Made by a program: the position numbers and the translations under genes
DNA from: Sesamum alatum
Taxonomy: Eukaryota; Streptophyta; Magnoliopsida; Lamiales; Pedaliaceae
DNA length: 64,000 nucleotides
Reading direction: 5' to 3'
Assembly (NCBI GenBank): GCA_034509735.1
Contig: JACGWO010000004.1
Location: 26,393,395-26,457,394, forward strand
Shown: one piece after another, positions 34,310 through 47,100 of the stretch
How positions within the stretch are numbered: the first letter of the stretch is position 1
Layout of the letters: each line of letters starts with the position of its first letter
Notes under the pieces: model-generated
What the model was told of the DNA's origin: nothing
Seen by the model: only the letters and a program-made list of their open reading frames with translations
Database searches by the model: none

Positions 34310-35842
34310 CTAAATCTACTCCTCGTTCCCCTCGTCCTCGTCCATCTCGTCAATGTTTGAAGGGGGGGAGTGGGGGTTCTCTAGGAGGCCGTGACGGGCC
34401 GGCGCCGGAGTGACTGGTCTGAAGGGCCTTCATCATGCCCATCATGTCCACCATCATTTCCTCGAGGCAGACCATTCGACCCTCCAGGTTTGACGCTGGT
34501 GGTGGCGGTGGCGGTAGTGATGGTGATGGCGAGGTAACGGTCTAGCTGAGTCCGTGGGCCTCAGAACCAAGATCGAATACTCGGCCCTTGTTCTTGCCCC
34601 CGACCGCAACCAGCCACATCTCCTGCTCGGTCTGTGCCATTGAGCCCTCTGATTTGGCCGGACGATCCCCAGGACTGGCCGTGGCCTGAGACTGGTGATC
34701 CTCCAGCATCTTCTAGAGTCTCCTGCAAAATAGTTAGAATAAATTAGAATATTTTCAAACATTTAAAAAATAAATTAGAATATGAAATCAACAACTTACT
34801 GCCACCTCCGCTGCCCTCGGCCCGCTCCAGCCGCCGTTGGCCTTCTTCGTGTAGCATCTGGAGAATAACTCGATCTGCTTCACTGGCCGGTCGAGCTACT
34901 CCTCCTGTAAAAAGAAATGGAAAACAGTTATTACAATCTTAATTTAATAATAATAAATACTTTAAATAACATAAAACATCTTACCATCTTCCGTTTGTGC
35001 ATACCGATGGAGATAGAATCCCCACGGTACGTATTAGCGGATACGGTTAGGTTGGCGGACCGGATCGCCTTGTTCTTCGCGCACTCCTCCTTGAACTCCG
35101 GGGACTCCCAGTACAGGAGGAGCTGCCGCCAGACCTTGTTCCCCAACATAGAGGCTTCTGCAGGGACTGTCTGGCGAGGACGAACTTTCTTCGGAGGAAC
35201 TTTCCCGCCCAGTGTGGAAGATCTTGAACATCGCCTCGTCTTCGCAGTCCCACCAGTATGTCATCAGTATTAATATATATATATATATATCAGAACTGAA
35301 ATTGTTAAAATATTTAAAATAAAAATTTAATTGATAACTGAAATTAACCTACCTTCAGGCTCTCAAACCAGAAATGCTGGTGCTCTGGCGGCACCTTGCG
35401 CAAACTGCCCCAAGGGTGGGATAGTGTCCTCGCACCACCACGTTGATGCGCTCGTATACCTTCCGTCCATCCTAAAATTATATAATAACTAATGTGACAT
35501 AAAAATAATAATTTAAATTACAAAAAAAAAATTAAAAAAATATAAATATACCTCAAGTCGGCGGATGCTGGCGGGAGTGGTGGGGCCAGTGGGGGTGGTG
35601 GTGGGGCAGCCCATGGACGAGCCGGATCTACCGCCAGTGCGGTAGTGGATGGTCCGGCACCCTCCTCGACGGGTGCAGTGGTAGTCGGATCAGATTGCTG
35701 CGGTGTAGTGTGGTGGTGGTGGTGGTCGGGACACTGCTTCCCCATCCTGGGAAGCAGCACCGGTCGGCGGTATGATCGGTCGGCCACGACCACGCCGCGG
35801 CATGTCCACCTCCTCGGGGTGGGAAATCCCGACCAGACATGA
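34310..35842 (-). pseudogene. TNP1-like gene of CACTA B
   Basis: This is the same gene type as at 24,527-26,122, on the minus strand. The first exon near 35,840-35,560 is Pro/Thr/His-rich (MSGRDFPPRGGG) and frameshifted. A middle exon (about 35,264-34,985) reads DCEDEAMFKIFHTG, then WRQLLLYWESPEFKEECAKN and YRGDSISIGMHKRKM. A last exon reads GGKNKGRVFDLGSEAHG (about 34,610-34,560) followed by a stop and a Met-rich coiled segment. The frame breaks at several places. It is probably inactive. Confidence 0.7.
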
Positions 35843-35929
35843 TCTAGAATTTATTTTAAAAAATATTACTGGTAAAAGTTAAAAAATACATGTAAGTATC
35901 AATTTTTCCCTAAAAATTGCACTAAATCC

Positions 35930-36890
35930 TTCTTTTTTTTCTATATATTTATACTAAATACCATAATTTTACTCAAAATATACTAAATATCCTTACAAAA
36001 TATTATAAAAAAATTACACAAATTTTCTTAAATTTCAGAAAAATAACAAATTTCATATATTATGAGTAAATTTTATTTTACTAGGAAAATTTAAAAAGAT
36101 AAATTACAAAAAATAAAATTTTAGAAAATTTTTTAATAATTACATAAAATTTAAAAAATTTTCAGAAAATTTTGTTAAAAATACATAATTTTTAAAAATT
36201 ACATAAAATTCTGAAAATATTTTAAATTTATAGAAAATGATATAAAAGATTTTAAAAATTGAGAAAATTATCAGAAAATTCCCAAAAAACTTTAAAATTA
36301 CAGAAATTTTTTTGAAATTTACTGAAATTTTTTGAATTTTTTGAAATTTACAGAAAATTACATAAAGTATTTAAAAGTTTTCCAAATTTCAGAATTTAAA
36401 AAAATTAAATTTTCCATGTTTTCTAAAACAGAAAAAATTAAAATTTCCATATTTTTAAAACTGAAAAAATAGAATTTTAATATAACATTATTTTCCAAAT
36501 TTTCTAATAATTGTATTAAATTTCTAATTATTGAAAATATCCTATATTCATCTAATTATTGACATCAAATTCTGAATTTAACATAAAAAATCACAGAAAT
36601 AATAGAAAATGCAACATAATATACAGAAAATTCACATAATTACCATAAAATTTTCGAAATATTACAGAAAAAATCCCATAATATACAGAATTTATAGATT
36701 AATTCCTAATTAAACAGAAATTACAGTTCAATCCCCTAACTATACAGAAATTACAGAAAACTTCCCAAACTATACAAATTTTACAGAAAAATACCCTAAC
36801 TATACAGAAATTGCATAAAATTCCCAATCATTACATAAATTACACAAAAGTCCCAAAACAGAAATTTACAAAAAAAAAAATAAAAAAAAG
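35930..36890. repeat. Low-complexity A/T stretch in CACTA B
   Basis: This stretch of about 950 bp is made of degenerate (T)TACAGAAAATT, CATAAAATTTC and CCCTAACTATACAGAAA phrases repeated at irregular 20-40 bp spacing. It has no coding frame and fits an intron between the GC-rich block and the TNP1-like gene. A shorter patch of the same phrases occurs at 38,770-38,830. Confidence 0.65.
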
Positions 36891-36899
36891 GGTTTTTGG

Positions 36900-37250
36900 G
36901 AATCCCTACTTGGAAGTTCACCGGCGGTAGACGACGGTTGGTAGGTGGGCATCGGTGGCGAGCGCGTTTGGGCGGCGGACGGTGGAGGATGAGACAACAG
37001 CGGGCGGTTGGAGGATGAGGGGGCGACGGATGGTTGTTCTCCGGTATGGTTTGGACGGCGACGGTGGAGGCGGCGTATGGTGGAGGCAGCTACGGTGGAC
37101 TTGGGGGACAGAGAGAGAGATGAGAGGGAGAGGGAGGCTGAGAATGAGAGAGAGGGGAGACTGAGAGTGGGGGAAGAAAAAATGAATGAAAATCGGCCAA
37201 GGGTCGAATATATATCAGATTTTTGGAACGGTCGTGACTTATACAAATCG
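36900..37250 (-). other. GC-rich, exon-like block upstream of the TNP1-like gene of CACTA B
   Basis: The minus strand has an open Ser/Pro-rich frame (STVAASTIRRLHRRRPN) and a CTCTCTC-rich leader. It corresponds in position to the GC-rich exon of element A (28,375-28,600). I read it as a first exon or leader, not as a host gene; homology between the two blocks was not evident by eye. Confidence 0.4.
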
Positions 37251-38825
37251 TTCCTAAGATCGGTCCAACTAAAGAAAACGACGTCATATTCTCTAAAATA
37301 CGATGTCGTTTTGATACCTTGTACTGATGTTGACTTAAATAGGAACAGTCACTTAGTAGTAGGGCCATTCCCATTATGACCGTTCCTAAATTACAAATTG
37401 TCATTCCCATATCAATTCCAAATTACTTAGTACTTGGAATTGTACTAATAGGAACGGTCACTTAATAGAACAAGTGGTTCCCAACACAGTTCCTAAAGTA
37501 AGATATGATGTCGTTTTTTAGACATGAACATAGCTATCGTTCCTAATTTCATGTGGAACCCGTTCCTATATGTATTGCAAATTTTTTTTATCTTCTTAGA
37601 TAATAACTATAAATTAAGAAAAACACGTTTTAGACACTCATATGATTCAAGAAAAGGTGTGCAATTGGATATACTAAGAATTTGAAAGTATGTAGTAATT
37701 TCCAAAAAAATAGACACACGTTCACAATATGAACTATATTTGTAAATTTAGATTTCACAGATGTAACTAGCATCCTATATTGTTTGTACTGCACGCATAA
37801 TCAGACCGTGTTAGAAATCAAAATTCCAATCAGACCGTTAGATATGATCATAACACACCACAAGAATACATTATATGTAGTTTTGAAAAATTTTGGTGTG
37901 CGGTTCTCCCCTAGAGATGTCGTATTAATTACCGATCAGTATTCATCCTAAGAAAAACAGTTGCATCCTTAAATCCGATTCATATGGTGGCTGCATTGAA
38001 AATCAGTGTGACCATTGATAAAGAAGTATCAATTAGTATTCATAATAAATTCTGTGTTTAAAAATGGTGTCGATCTGGCTCACGGATGTTGATAGATGTC
38101 GATAGAAAACGAGATTAGAAATTAACCAATTATGAATCATACATATGTAGGATCTCATTTTGGAACGATCGTAATTGAAATTAGGAACGGTTTATCATAG
38201 CAACTTTCGTTAGGAGTCAGTCGGCTATAAAAGGACCGCTCCAAAAGTTGATTTTTCCACCATTTTTTCATTGGATTGCCTGCGGAAAACAAAATGTTGG
38301 ACCTCACTTTGGAATGGTGGTCTACCAACTGAATTAGGAACGTATGACCGTTCCTAATTCGAACTTTATCACAAAACGGATTTAAGCTTGAAGAGCATTT
38401 TTTGCAATACGGTAAGGCGCCAGCTAAAGCTTGTAACTGCATTAGGAACGGTCATAGAATTTCAAAACTAACCTTCCTAATTCAAAACGACCCGTATCCC
38501 TCAATTATTTTTAAAATAGTAGCTATATATATTCGCTGGAACCGAAAATATTTTAAAATGTACCTTCTTCAATCTCCCACGCTCTCCGCAAAATAGCCCT
38601 CCTCAACGGTCCTTGGCCCTTCCAAACTATAAGAATACGCCCGGCGTCGGACCGTTGGTTTCCAAAACAACCCGCCTAATTCAATTTCCCCAATTTTTTT
38701 TTTGTTTGGCGCCTAATCACAAAGTTGTACATGTATTTAGGAACGATCGTAGTAGTATATAATATCTAATACAATTTTTACAAAAAGGTTATAAAAAATT
38801 ACAGAAAAAATTCATAAAATTTCAA

Positions 38826-39850
38826 AAAATCCTCCGTCTGATGGCTCGCATGCCAAGTCATATGCTCTATTTGTGGCCTCCGACGCATACAACCTCTGTA
38901 GTCGAGGGGTAAACGGTAGATACCTAAGAATGGCATACGGGGACTTCTTGCGTTTAGGATTTCTGCCCAAGGTGGGCTTGTACCGGTAGCGTCTATACAA
39001 AAACTTGCAAATATTACAAATCAATATCGTCCTTTCCAGTACAACATGCAACCATTTTTACAAGCATCAATCTTCTAAACTGGTAAACCCAATTCTCTTA
39101 TCAATTTCTTCCTATTGTAATAATCGCGGGGAAAGTGTGATCGCGGGGCATTACAAGTATCATCCCACTGGCATAACCGATCATATGTATGCTCGAAAAA
39201 ACCCCCATCGGCCTTGATATTCACCAAGAGGCAATTGACGCTAACTGAGAGGTGGTGCAGCCGTTCCACAACGGTTGGTCCGCAGCATGAACTACATCAA
39301 AAAAACGATCTGACAAGCCAGACACATAATCATAGGGCCCCAAAATGTAATATGAACTAGGACCTACATCAGATGGACAATATCAAGTACCATCATCAGT
39401 CGGTCCCTCCTGGTTGTACGAAGACCCGAAAGATGGCCCGATGGCATCGAATACCATCCTCGTGCGCGCCATACCATCTGAGCCGCATATCCCAATGCGA
39501 AGTACCCTCCTCCCTGAACGGGTGGCATTTGCTGTTGTTGCATCAGGGGGCGATGTCAATGCTTCAAAGTATTCCTGCACCCTCTCCTCACCATGCGAAG
39601 TCTAATTATAATACTCTGGCATAAACCTTTCATACACAAATCAAAATTTACCTCATTTGGTGTTTTAAAACCATTCAACTTTTGCACTTCCGGCAGGGAC
39701 ACTTAATCTTGTCCCCGTCCATATATGCACGCTGAAACTTGGGTCCACTCTAAAAATATTGTAAATCATCCTCAAACTCAACGTCACAATCCAGGACGTC
39801 TCGATCGCATACATCCATTTCCTCATCTGTCTTAACATGATTGGTCTATG
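38826..39850 (-). pseudogene. TNP2 fragment of CACTA B
   Basis: Only the front of the transposase is left. Near 39,720-39,650 are traces of the transposase-associated domain. Then come VNCLLVNIKADGGFFEHTYD and PRDYYNRKKLIRELGLPV (39,250-39,075), and YKPTLGRNPKRKKSPYAILR with FTPRLQRLYASEATNRAYDL (38,985-38,860). These match the TNP2 of element A in order. The coding stops at about 38,826, before the catalytic core, and is followed by subterminal-type sequence. Element B therefore could not make its own transposase. Confidence 0.8.
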
Positions 39851-40129
39851 TATAATTCACACAATACGTAATTAAATGACGAGAATATAGTATATTATAT
39901 AATATATTAATAACTAACAATTACAAAATTTTGGCATACATATTCTGAGCAAAATACCTATCAATATCAATGCAAAATGCACGCAAGTAATTGATATGTT
40001 CGATTTTTCGTATAAAGAATCAACAGGGGAAGTTACAACAAAATGAGTTGGAGAGTAATTATAAGAACAATGAGAAAAGAAGGGGGACATATATATAGAA
40101 AAATATTTAGAATGGGCATTGGATATTAT

Positions 40130-40770
40130 TTGGAACACAAAATTAGCCCAGTTGAAATATAGGTTGTTGTTCCAGCTTATAGGGAACGGTCTCTATATGG
40201 CGGGGTATAGGAACGATAAACTTACCGTTGTAAATATAGCCGTTAGGGCATATTATGAACGGTATGAGGAACACAAAACATGACCTTTCCTAATTGAGAG
40301 GCACAATTGGAGAAGCGGTAATTGTAACAACATTGCATTTTTCTATATATCCTATATATTTGGAAACTGGTCATTGCATTGTATATTGTTTTGCTCATGG
40401 CGGTAAAGGGGTCTTCATTTAGCACTGACATATTGAACGGTCAGGCGACCGTCAAAATAGAACTGGGGTTTTGGACCCATATAGGAACGGTCAGTGTTCC
40501 CAGTCGATTCACTGTTCCAAATTTCACACGTGTTCCAAATGAAATACCAAAATATATCCGATCCTTTTTAGGAATGGTAATAGGTGTACAAATTGGCACC
40601 CATATGTTGGCACATAAATAGGAATGGTCGTGTCGTTCCTATTAGTTTATACTACAATTAAGTCGAAAGTGACGTCATCAACCGTTTCTGTTCCACAACA
40701 GTTTCTATGACTTACCGTTCCTATTTGGAGCGGTAATTGGAACGGTCGTCTAATAACCGTTTCAATTCTC
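40130..40770. repeat. Subterminal repeats of CACTA B, right side
   Basis: GGAACGGTC and GACCGTTCC copies are clustered up to the right end, as on the left side. Further copies lie inside at 37,225-37,560 and 38,160-38,460. Confidence 0.85.
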
Positions 40771-40890
40771 GCATTTTTTTTGTAGTGGCTCCTTTCTTCT
40801 TTTGCTCTTCTCTCTTGCTCATTCTTTAATTTTCTATAATAAGGATTATTCCCTCATAAATCAAAATTTGACTTTAGAACTTCCATATCA

Positions 40891-40905
40891 CTAGCTCCCC
40901 CAAGT
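40891..40905 (-). promoter_or_regulatory. Polypurine tract of Tat-2
   Basis: The minus strand reads ACTTGGGGGAGCTAG directly before the LTR start TGATATGG. The position and purine content fit the primer for plus-strand synthesis. Confidence 0.65.
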
Positions 40906-41226
40906 TCCAATAATTGGGATTTGGTTGGCAATCTTCCTTCTTTTGGTGAGTAATCTTCCTTCTTTTGGTAAGTGATCTTCCTTGTTTAGCATTCTTCGTT
41001 GGAGGTTTTTAAATACTTGAATTTACATCCTCATGAGGCTTTTCGTCACTTCTCTCCTCTTAGAGTAATCCTTGGGTCCCTAAGAGTGTCTCCTCTTCAG
41101 CGTTATCTTTGATTTCCTGCCGAACCGAAAAAGGTACACTTCGTTTTCAATTTCAAGAAGTCTTCATTTCCATTTCGCGTTTTGCTTTGTCCGTGTTTTC
41201 CACGTATATATACTTTTTCGTATCAA

Positions 41227-43540
41227 TGTCTTCCTCCTACGATTCCGATGTCTCTCCAAATAGAGTAGGCCCCCATATGCCCAACTCATCTCGCCGGCTC
41301 GGCCATGATTGGAGGTCGCGGCCGCAATGTCCTCGACCAGCCTGCTGGTCGAGCCAGCTTCATCCAGTTCACTGGTCCGATGGCAGCCTCGGCTAGCTTC
41401 CTGGTCGAGGTGAGCGTCTCGACCAGTTCTGGTCGAGGCGTCCTCGGCCACTATCCACGGTCGAGGCAAGCCTCGGCCAGCTCCCTAGTCGAGCAACTGG
41501 TGACGTTCCTAATCATTTCATCTCTTGCGGGTCCACGGGAATGGGATCGTCGCGCCCGTCGGCCGTCTAGTGTTCCTAAGGCTTTGAACCCAATCATTTC
41601 AGATAATGATGAGGATAGTTTACTTTAGAAGTTATTGAGAGCTATATTCATAATCTCTCCAATTGTCCCGCCGGATTGTCTAGATGTTTTCGTTTGACTC
41701 TGCTCTCTTCTTATCCCAACCTATTAGTCCAAAACTCCTTTAGGTATCTTGGAGGGTTTGGGTGAATGTTTTTCAGAGCCCAAACCTTGTTGTCGTGTCA
41801 TGGATGCGGATGTTTGTGATTGTATCATTTCTCTTGAGGAACTTCGTTTCTTAGAAGAGCACCATAATTCCTTCCTCGAGTTGAAGTTTTTTTCCCCGCC
41901 TCAGGGATAGGAATTAAGCGTTCCCCTCCTGGCTTTTTCACCGCGTACTCCGTGTATTTCTCTTCGTGTTTCTTCCCTTCCTCCTCCATCCTTTGTTAGT
42001 GGAAATTATTAGGAGTGTAGGGCCTTTGCATTAGCCAACTTACTCCCAACTCCTTCATGTTCTTCTTGGATTTTCTTCGTCGTTTTGAGGACTTAGAGCT
42101 TCATCCTTCTATAGAGGCCTTTCATACTCTTTTCACTATAAAGAATGTGTTAAATGATTCATACCTTTTCTTTTATCCTCAGAGTGGGTGCAAGTTCTTG
42201 ACGGGTGTTCTTCGTCCCGTGGTCCTTGGAAAGAGAGGTTCTTTTACGTTCGGGATTCTGAGTGGGGGCTTTGTGCTCCATGGGGGGATTCCTCTATTGC
42301 CCTTCCTCCTAGCCACGATCTGAAAATGTCCTTTATTGGAGCTGGATTGTTTGATGAGGTCTTTTAACTTATCACGCCTGTTCTCTGATGGTATTGTCTT
42401 CTTCCTTGTCATTTTATAGTTATATGGGGATGAATTGTTCCTAAATTGTTCACTTGTTGTTTTTCTTCTTGCAGGAAAGAAAATTTCTTTGGAGGAAGTC
42501 CGTCACTTCAAGGTTGTCCGAGATAACCCCTCCGAAAACTCCTCTCGAGCTCGACCTCTTCTAGTTGTAGGAATCAGAGCGATAGCGAGCGATGGGGTCC
42601 TAGTCCTCAGCGATTGTGAGACACTTCAAGAGGTCGTTGCTCGCCGCCTCCAAGTTCTGGGGGGGGGGGGTTCCAAGCGTCCTGGCGAGGCTTCGTCTGA
42701 CCTTCCCCGCCCTGGACTTGGGAAAGGCTATTTTAACTTACGGGACCAACCAACGTGAGGGGTGTTTTCTTATTGGGATATACGGCTGACGTCAACATAG
42801 CTTGGGAAAAACTTTGTCCAGTGGTCAAGGATTTTGATGTGTCTAAATTGCTGACCTTTCTGATGATGGATTCGTGAGCATGCTTTGCGGGGAGTCAGCG
42901 AGGGCAAATAATTCTCCCTTTGTCTTTACATACTTGAGTTTCTTTGTGGTAGTTATTTATTTTCTGCTTTCTTTTGTAGGTTAACACTTTAGCTGAGGTG
43001 GCTCACCAATGCTTTGAGAAGTATCGGAGTGAAATTGAGCCGATTATCGTTGGCTTTAGCTGAGGCAAACAAGGCCAAAGAGCGTCTAGCAGGGGAGTTA
43101 GCTGATTCCATTGCTCTTGGCAAGGAACTTAGGGATGCACTGCGCAAAAGAAGAGGCATCTGGATCCAAGTTCCTTAAGTCTGAGGCTGGGAAGATTATA
43201 CTTAGAGTGTGTGAGGTCCTGACTTTAAGGAAGAGTTTGAGAACGCGGGGGACTTTGAACGAGCTGCTCTCGCGAAAGGCTGAGGATTTATATGACCAAA
43301 CCATTCGCTATTGTCGAGCCACTCTTCGCTCTAGTCGGCGTTTCCCAGGGAAGGATTTCCTATTTCTGGATCCTTCGGTGGCTGAGTTAGGAGGAACCGG
43401 GAGATGGGGGAGAGGTCATAGTTGTTCCTTCCCTTGGAGGGGATGTTGGTGTTCCCCCGGCGATTCCTTGCGTCTGAGGTTGCTCCACCTAAGGCGGTTT
43501 GTGGAGCCTTTGATTTATTCTTGCTTTATTATGTTATTCC
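41227..43540 (+). pseudogene. Tat-2 antisense extra gene with introns
   Basis: The probable start is ATG at 41,227 (SSSYDSDVSPNRVGPHMP), followed by a GC-rich repetitive stretch. The conserved core (42,055-42,360) reads FFLDFLRRFEDLELHPSIEA, FHTLFTIKNVLNDSYLFFY, GCKFLTGVL, then in another frame MSFIGAGLFDE. An exon follows a CTTCTTGCAG acceptor (42,476) with KKISLEEVRHFKV. Another follows a TTTTGTAG acceptor (42,980) with NTLAEVAHQCFEKYRSEIE, and near the end are RYCRATLRSSRRFPGKDFLF and LDPSV. These blocks and both acceptor positions match the Tat-1 gene (12,979-14,430). Stops near 41,626 and 43,062 and several frame changes, one at a 10-base G run (42,660), break it. The product's role is unknown. 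Confidence 0.75.
41325..41505. repeat. GC-rich TGGTCGAG/CCTCGGCC repeats in the antisense gene
   Basis: TGGTCGAG, CTCGACCAG and CCTCGGCCAG/CTAG recur at least ten times in about 180 bp, in both orientations. In the coding frame this gives repeated Ser/Ala/Arg-rich phrases. Confidence 0.65.
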
Positions 43541-43985
43541 GTTGGATTAGTATATAAAAAACTTAATATCGGACTTAAGTTGTTAATGAATGTTCTGAGG
43601 ATTTGAAAATTGTATTCTTATGCTATCACTATTCGGACTTATCACTTTCTTATTTTCGTTATTAATCCGTCTTTCATTCCTTTCTTTCAAAATTAGTTTT
43701 CATGTAAGGAATTCCCATGCTTTGGAATTCTCGTGTGATCTATACTTTTTTGCCTTTTCACTCCGGGGGGCTGGTACCGCCCCTCAAGGTAGTGTGTTGG
43801 CGTAATTTCCAGGCAAGTGAGTGTTTGCGAGCCTTTTGGATTTTTCTATGTTATTTTTTAGTTATTACGTTGTATCTTGTTTTCAGGAAGTGCTTGTGTC
43901 AACTGAAAGTAATAAACCGAAAATGAATGTGAAATTACATACTTTTATTTATTACATCAATCATATATCACATCATACACAATAC
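43541..43985. other. Spacer between convergent pol and antisense gene of Tat-2
   Basis: No gene was seen. A GGGGGGCTGGTACCGCCCCTCA hairpin-like phrase near 43,765 echoes the GAGGGGGACGGCCCCTC hairpins in the same spacer of Tat-1 (12,510; 12,730), but the 42-bp tandem array is absent here. Confidence 0.5.
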
Positions 43986-44105
43986 TTTCTAAGATTCTTT
44001 ACATTCCACGTATGGCGGAGTGGCTTCCCATCTCCTCTTTCTAATTTATAAGTCCCTGGACCTATAACCCTCACTTATTTTATATGGACCTATCCCATCT
44101 TGCAT

Positions 44106-47100
44106 CTAACTTCCCAATAGGTCCCATTCGCTTCTGCCTTCCTCAGGACCAAAGTCTCCCTCCTGGAAACCTCGAGGGCGTACTCTGTCATTGTAAGCCC
44201 TTGTCATCAGCCGTTTGTAAGCTTGCACTCTGCCTCGCGCCTTGTCTCTAACTTCCTTAATTAGGTCTAAATCTTCCCTTCTTGCACTAGAGTTATCTTC
44301 TGCCTTGTAAGAATGTATTCTCCATGTTTCTTCTCCTATTTCGATTGGGAGCACTGCCTCCGTCCCGTAAACTAGGTTGAAAAGGTGTTTCTTGCGTGGC
44401 TTGTCACGGGGTGGTGCGATATGCCCATTGGACTCTTGGGAGTTCATGCACCCAATTCCCCTTGGCATCCCCTAGTCTTTGTTTTGTTTTCAATTGATGG
44501 AGGATGGTTCTATTGGTTACTTCAGCTTGTCGATTTGCCTGAGGATTGCTTACCAAGGTAAAGAGTTGTTTGATTTTTAGCTCCTCAAGCCAACTTCTTA
44601 TCTTGCTCCCCTGGAATTGGGTCCCATTATCCGTCACTATGGCTCGGGGGATGCCGAATTGGCAAATGATATTTTGCCAAACGAACTTGATCACTTCCTT
44701 CTATGGTTATTTTCGCCAATGGTTCGGCTTCTACCTCTTTCGTGAAATAATCAACAGCCACGATCAAGTTACTCCTTTTGTCCTAAATCTCGGGCAACTT
44801 TCCCACTATGTCCATTCCCCAATGTCAAACGCGCAGGGGCTTTCTAACGTTCTCATAAACGCAGTCGGGTTATGTAAGTGATTTGCATGCCTCTGACATG
44901 GGGAAACATTTCCTCACTGTGTTGTGGCGTCGTCCAATATGGATGGCCAGTAGTATCCTTGCCTCAAGACTTTCTTAACGAGAGATCAGGCGCCCGAATG
45001 ATTGCCACAACTTTCTTCGTGTACCTCCCGAAGAAACGTATTCCGCTTTGTTAGGTTCTAAGCATTTCAGAAGGGGTGAAGAGAATCCTCTTTTATATAG
45101 CTCTCCATCTAGCAAGACAAATCTTGTCGCCCGTATCTTGATTGTCCTTGCCTCCTTTGGGTCTTAGGGGGAGTATCCCGTCTTTGAGATATTGAATGAT
45201 TGGCATCTTTCAGTTTAGGATACCACTTTCTCCTGCAAGCACTTCTTGTCCGCTCCACATTCGTTATTTATCTCTTCAACTTCTGGGTATGCTGTTGATA
45301 ATAAGGTTACACTTCTCACTTTCAGGAAGTGTATCGAACTTGGCATTTTGGCCAATTGATCGGCCGCCAAGTTTTCCTCCTCGGAATTCATTGTAAAACA
45401 AATTCTTCGAACTTATCTTTTTCTGTTTGCAGCCTCGCAAGGTATTTGGTCAATTTTTCCTTGTCTTGCCTTCATACTCTCTTCCAGCTTGATTAACTAT
45501 GAGCTTAGAATCATTAAAGGCATGGACTCTCCTTGCTCCCGCCGCAAGCGTCAATTTGCATCCCGCCAGGATGGCTTCATATTCGGCTTCGTTATTTGAG
45601 GCTGGGAACTCCAGTATGATGGCGTATTCCATTCGATCTCCTTCTGGGGTCTCAAATAACTACCCCCACTCCCGCTCCCCGTAAAAGTGGATGATCTATC
45701 CAAAAATAATTTCCAAACAAACTAGCTCTTGTTTCAGTTTTTTCTCCGGCTATTTCTGAGAGGAAATCTGCCAACACTTGTGCTTTAATGGCTGGGCACT
45801 GTTTGAAAGTCTATCCCATGTTCACTTAGTTCCACTGCCCATTTGACCATTCTCCCTGATGCATTTGGGCTTGTAAACATGTGTTTCAAGGGGTGGTTGG
45901 TTAGAACGACCACTTGATGCGATTGGAAATACGGCCTCAACTTTCTGGCCGCAATGCCCAGCGCTAATGCCAATTCTTCAATTGGAGGGTATTTGGGTTC
46001 CGCTCCCTGCAATGTCTTGCTCACATAATAGACTGGCCTATGATCGTTTCTTCTTCCTTCACCAACAACGCACTTATTGCCTCCGCTGAGGCTTGCGAAG
46101 TATAGGAACAATTGTTCTCCTTGCGTTGGTTTCGTCAGCAAAGGTGGCAATGAGAGGTATGCTTTTGAGACATTCAAAATGCTTCTTGTCATTCATGGTT
46201 CCAAGAGAAGTCTTCTGTCTTTCTTAAAATTCTGAAGAAGGGGAGTCCTTTCTCTGCTCCCTTAGAGATGAATCTGTTCAATGTGGCCATTCTTCCCATC
46301 AACCTTTGGACTTCCCTTCTTTGTTTTGGTGGCTGCATTCTTGGATAGCTTTATTTTTTCTGGGTTGGCTTCTATCCCTCGATGGGAGACGAGGTAAGCT
46401 AAAAACTTTCCTCCTTGCACCCCGAACGTGCATTTGGTCGGGTTTAATTTCATTCCCTGTTTTTCAATTATTTCAAAATATTCTTGAAGGTCTTGGACGT
46501 GGTCTTTCCTATCATGACTTTTAACCAGCATATCATCTATATAGACCTCCATGTTCCGACCAATCATGCTTCGGAAAGCTTTGTTCACTAATCTCTGATA
46601 AGTTGCTCCCGCATTCTTCAGTCCAAACAGCATCACCTTGTAGCAGAAGATACCTTGTTCAGTTACAAAGCGTTGTTTTTTCTGGTCCTCAGCTGCTAGG
46701 GCAATCTGGTTGTATCCTTGGAATGCGTCGAGAAAACTCATCATTTCACAACCGGCCCTTGATTCTACCAAGGCATCGATTCTGGACAAGGGGTAGGAGT
46801 CTTTTGGGTATGCCCGATTCAGATCTGTGAAGTCGATGCACATTCGCCATTTGCCGTTAGTCTTGGGGACTAAGACTACATTTTCTAGCCATTTGGGATA
46901 CTGCACCGGGCGAATGTAATCTGCCTCTAGCAATTTCTCCACTTCTTCCTTTATGATCTTATTTCTCTCTTGCCCAAAGCTCCTCTTTTTCTGCTTTACT
47001 GGTCGGCTCGTTGGGTTAACATTTAGGTGATGCGTCATACTTCAGGGTTGATTCCGACCAAATCATGAACACTCCACGCGAAGATTTTCGTACGACTTTG

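Larger units (their letters stand above)
33390..40787 (-). mobile_element. CACTA (En/Spm) transposon B, 7,398 bp, degraded
   Basis: The left end CATTACAAAAAAATGCGGG has one change from CACTA. The inverted right end reads CACTACAAAAAAAATGCGAG. GCT is repeated on both sides (33,387-33,389; 40,788-40,790). The subterminal motif is GGAACGGTC, unlike element A. It keeps a broken TNP1-like gene (34,310-35,842) and only the front part of TNP2 (39,850-38,826). Confidence 0.9.
33036..40890 (-). repeat. 3' LTR of Tat-2 (about 450 bp), split by CACTA B
   Basis: The two halves are 33,036-33,389 and 40,788-40,890. On the plus strand the LTR starts TGATATTGCGTG and ends CCATATCA, giving TG..CA ends with inverted TGATAT/ATATCA. 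On the element (minus) strand the left half shows a TATA-like GTATAAATACTATCTC, then ATTCTTCTATCAATAAAATA, a fitting promoter and poly(A) signal. The right half abuts a purine tract. Removal of CACTA B plus one GCT restores a continuous LTR. Confidence 0.75.

Noticed and set aside
36866..37246. Ser/Pro-rich frame of 126 codons on the minus strand as a host gene
   Set aside because: Low complexity, lies inside CACTA B at the place of a leader exon, no domain seen.
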